A DNA stretch of 64,000 nucleotides from Bog-473 sp963779735. GTDB lineage: Bacteria > Actinomycetota > Acidimicrobiia > Acidimicrobiales > RAAP-2. Made by a program: the position numbers and the translations under genes. Below, in pieces: positions 62,967 through 64,000 of this stretch. A model generated the notes under the pieces. The model searched no databases, had not been told where the DNA came from, and saw only the letters and a list, made by a program, of their open reading frames with translations. Positions within the stretch are counted from its first letter, which is position 1, and every line of letters begins with the position of its first letter. The stretch spans positions 124,001-188,000 of the forward strand of contig CAVZZJ010000003.1 in assembly GCA_963779735.1 (NCBI GenBank), given 5' to 3'.

Positions 62967-63857
62967 ATGCAGGTTGTGCCGCTGTCGGAGGCGCTCGGCG
63001 CCGAGCTGGTCGACGTCGACGTCACCCGTCCCCTGACCCCGGCGGAGCAGGCCGAGCTGCGCGAGCTCTTCCGCCGGTACCACCTCCTGGCCGTGCGGGG
63101 TCAGGAGGTCACCGAGGAGGACCAGAACCGTTTCGTCGGGTCCTTCGGGCCGATCCACACCTCGCAGGCGACGGGCACGCTGGCCGCGTACGTGACCAAT
63201 GGCGACGAACGGTTGGTCGGGGTGGGTACCACCGAGCTGTTGTGGCACAACGACGGCACCTACGGGGCGCACCCGGGCATCGGCACGTCGCTGTGGGGGC
63301 AAGATGTGGAGACCGGTGCCGTCCCGACGATGTTCACCAACGCCGTTGGCGTCCTCGAGCACCTGCCCGAGGAGCTCCGGGCCCGCATTGAGCCGCTGCA
63401 CGCGCTGCACATGAAGGACACCGCCGTCGAGCGGACCAACCGCCGCTGGCGCGCCGCGGACATGGAGCCGGACGCGGCACCGGGTCGGTATGTGACCTAC
63501 GTCCATCCGATCGTGTACCACCCCCCGCACCTTGACGAGCAGACGATCCTCGTGAACGAGCTTCAGACCAGCCACGTCGTCGAGCTTCCCCCAGAGGAGG
63601 GCGAGGAGTTGCTCCAAGAGCTGTTCGCCCGGCTCTACGCACCCGAGTTCGTCTACCGTCACGAGTGGCGGCCCAACGACATCATCATCTGGGACAACCT
63701 GGCGCTGCAGCACTGCCGGCCGACGGAGATGGGAACGGTCCGTCGCCACCTGCGCCGGCAGTCCCTCGACGGCTGGTACACCGACGACGGCGTGCTCGAG
63801 TGGCACGACACCGTCGTCTACGACGCCAGCATCGTGGCCGAGACCGTCGACGGTTGA
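62967..63857 (+). CDS. TauD/TfdA family Fe(II)/2-oxoglutarate dioxygenase
   Basis: A 296-residue TfdA-type dioxygenase. The metal triad is HND (TELLWHNDGTYGAHP) and a distal His near WDNLALQHCRP; a 2-oxoglutarate Arg is expected in VRRHLRRQSLDG. It opens QVVPLSEALGAELVDVDVTR, the family start. TauD members hydroxylate sulfonates, phenoxyacetates and other acids. Divergent from the CaiB-fusion gene and followed by a SnoaL-like gene. Only modestly similar in wording to the enzyme at 13547. Confidence 0.9.
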   Translation: MQVVPLSEALGAELVDVDVTRPLTPAEQAELRELFRRYHLLAVRGQEVTEEDQNRFVGSFGPIHTSQATGTLAAYVTNGDERLVGVGTTELLWHNDGTYGAHPGIGTSLWGQDVETGAVPTMFTNAVGVLEHLPEELRARIEPLHALHMKDTAVERTNRRWRAADMEPDAAPGRYVTYVHPIVYHPPHLDEQTILVNELQTSHVVELPPEEGEELLQELFARLYAPEFVYRHEWRPNDIIIWDNLALQHCRPTEMGTVRRHLRRQSLDGWYTDDGVLEWHDTVVYDASIVAETVDG

Positions 63858-63923
63858 TGCGCCGGACTCCGTCCGACACCCGGGTCCGGCGTCGTGGCGA
63901 TCGGCCGTGAAAGAGTGAACGCC

Positions 63924-64000
63924 ATGACCGACGACCCTGTTGCCTACATCGCCATCGCGCAGTTGCAGCGCCGCTACGCGGACATCTCGACCCGCCGAGC
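63924..64000 (+). CDS. SnoaL-like protein, 3' truncated
   Basis: The window ends after 25 residues, MTDDPVAYIAIAQLQRRYAD and ISTRR, the N-terminal helix of the SnoaL/NTF2-like family (compare LNQLAYRYAAAVDT in the gene at 14436). The ATG has GAGTGAAC upstream. It follows the TauD gene by 67 bases, so the pair repeats the layout at 13.5-14.9 kb. Confidence 0.6.
   Translation, partial: MTDDPVAYIAIAQLQRRYADISTRR

Noticed and set aside
62727..63806. Upstream extension of the CaiB-fusion frame to 63806 (1180 residues)
   Set aside because: The extra 360 residues are the antisense of the TauD gene; the ATG at 62726 has a ribosome site and matches CaiB N-termini.

Overview
The window is GC-rich, densely coding DNA that looks like an actinomycete, most plausibly an uncultured member of the Acidimicrobiia or a relative. 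The clues are mycothiol-type MDMPI/DinB-like proteins (4062, 44472), an NDMA-dependent-type alcohol dehydrogenase, poly-Thr lipoproteins, a GDA-repeat fragment and a BluB-CobT fusion. The taxon is inferred; there is no rRNA or other marker here, and I found no tRNA, rRNA or CRISPR.

Layout. 0-8 kb: end of a Maf pyrophosphatase, a CDF metal exporter, a VOC protein, an SDR / MDMPI-like / ABM-monooxygenase set and an orphan FtsX permease. 8-17 kb: STAS protein, methyltransferase, alcohol dehydrogenase, a secreted DUF4038-type glycosidase-like lipoprotein, and a TetR regulator divergent from a TauD dioxygenase + SnoaL pair with two matching operators, then a secreted CocE hydrolase. 17-26 kb: Ohr, acyl-CoA synthetase, MntP-like exporter, a MacB/FtsX ABC pair, a small exported protein, and a second DUF4038-type protein coupled to a barrel protein.

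26-35.3 kb is the most coherent unit: a cobalamin riboswitch followed by btuF-btuC-btuD-cobO-cbiZ-cobU-cobS-cbiB-cobC-(mini-ORF)-bluB/cobT, almost all joined by short stop/start overlaps. It imports corrinoids, adenosylates them, can strip cobinamide side chains (CbiZ), rebuilds the aminopropanol arm and nucleotide loop, and makes its own lower ligand (BluB). No corrin-ring synthesis genes are present, so it reads as a salvage and remodelling operon. btuD carries an apparent +1 frameshift. A 25-codon mini-ORF made of 12-base start-codon repeats bridges cobC to bluB/cobT.

35-48 kb: two divergent aldehyde dehydrogenases (one lacking its whole catalytic block), a comM remnant, a GGDEF-EAL protein, VOC, GNAT and MDMPI-like genes, remnants of a tyrosine recombinase and a class C beta-lactamase-like hydrolase, then an LLM monooxygenase/hydrolase operon. 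48-58.8 kb is a loose tract of small hypothetical genes, a frameshifted Nramp transporter and long non-coding stretches. 58.8-64 kb: an LCP-family cell-wall ligase, a tandem CaiB CoA-transferase, and a second TauD + SnoaL pair that mirrors the one at 13.5 kb.
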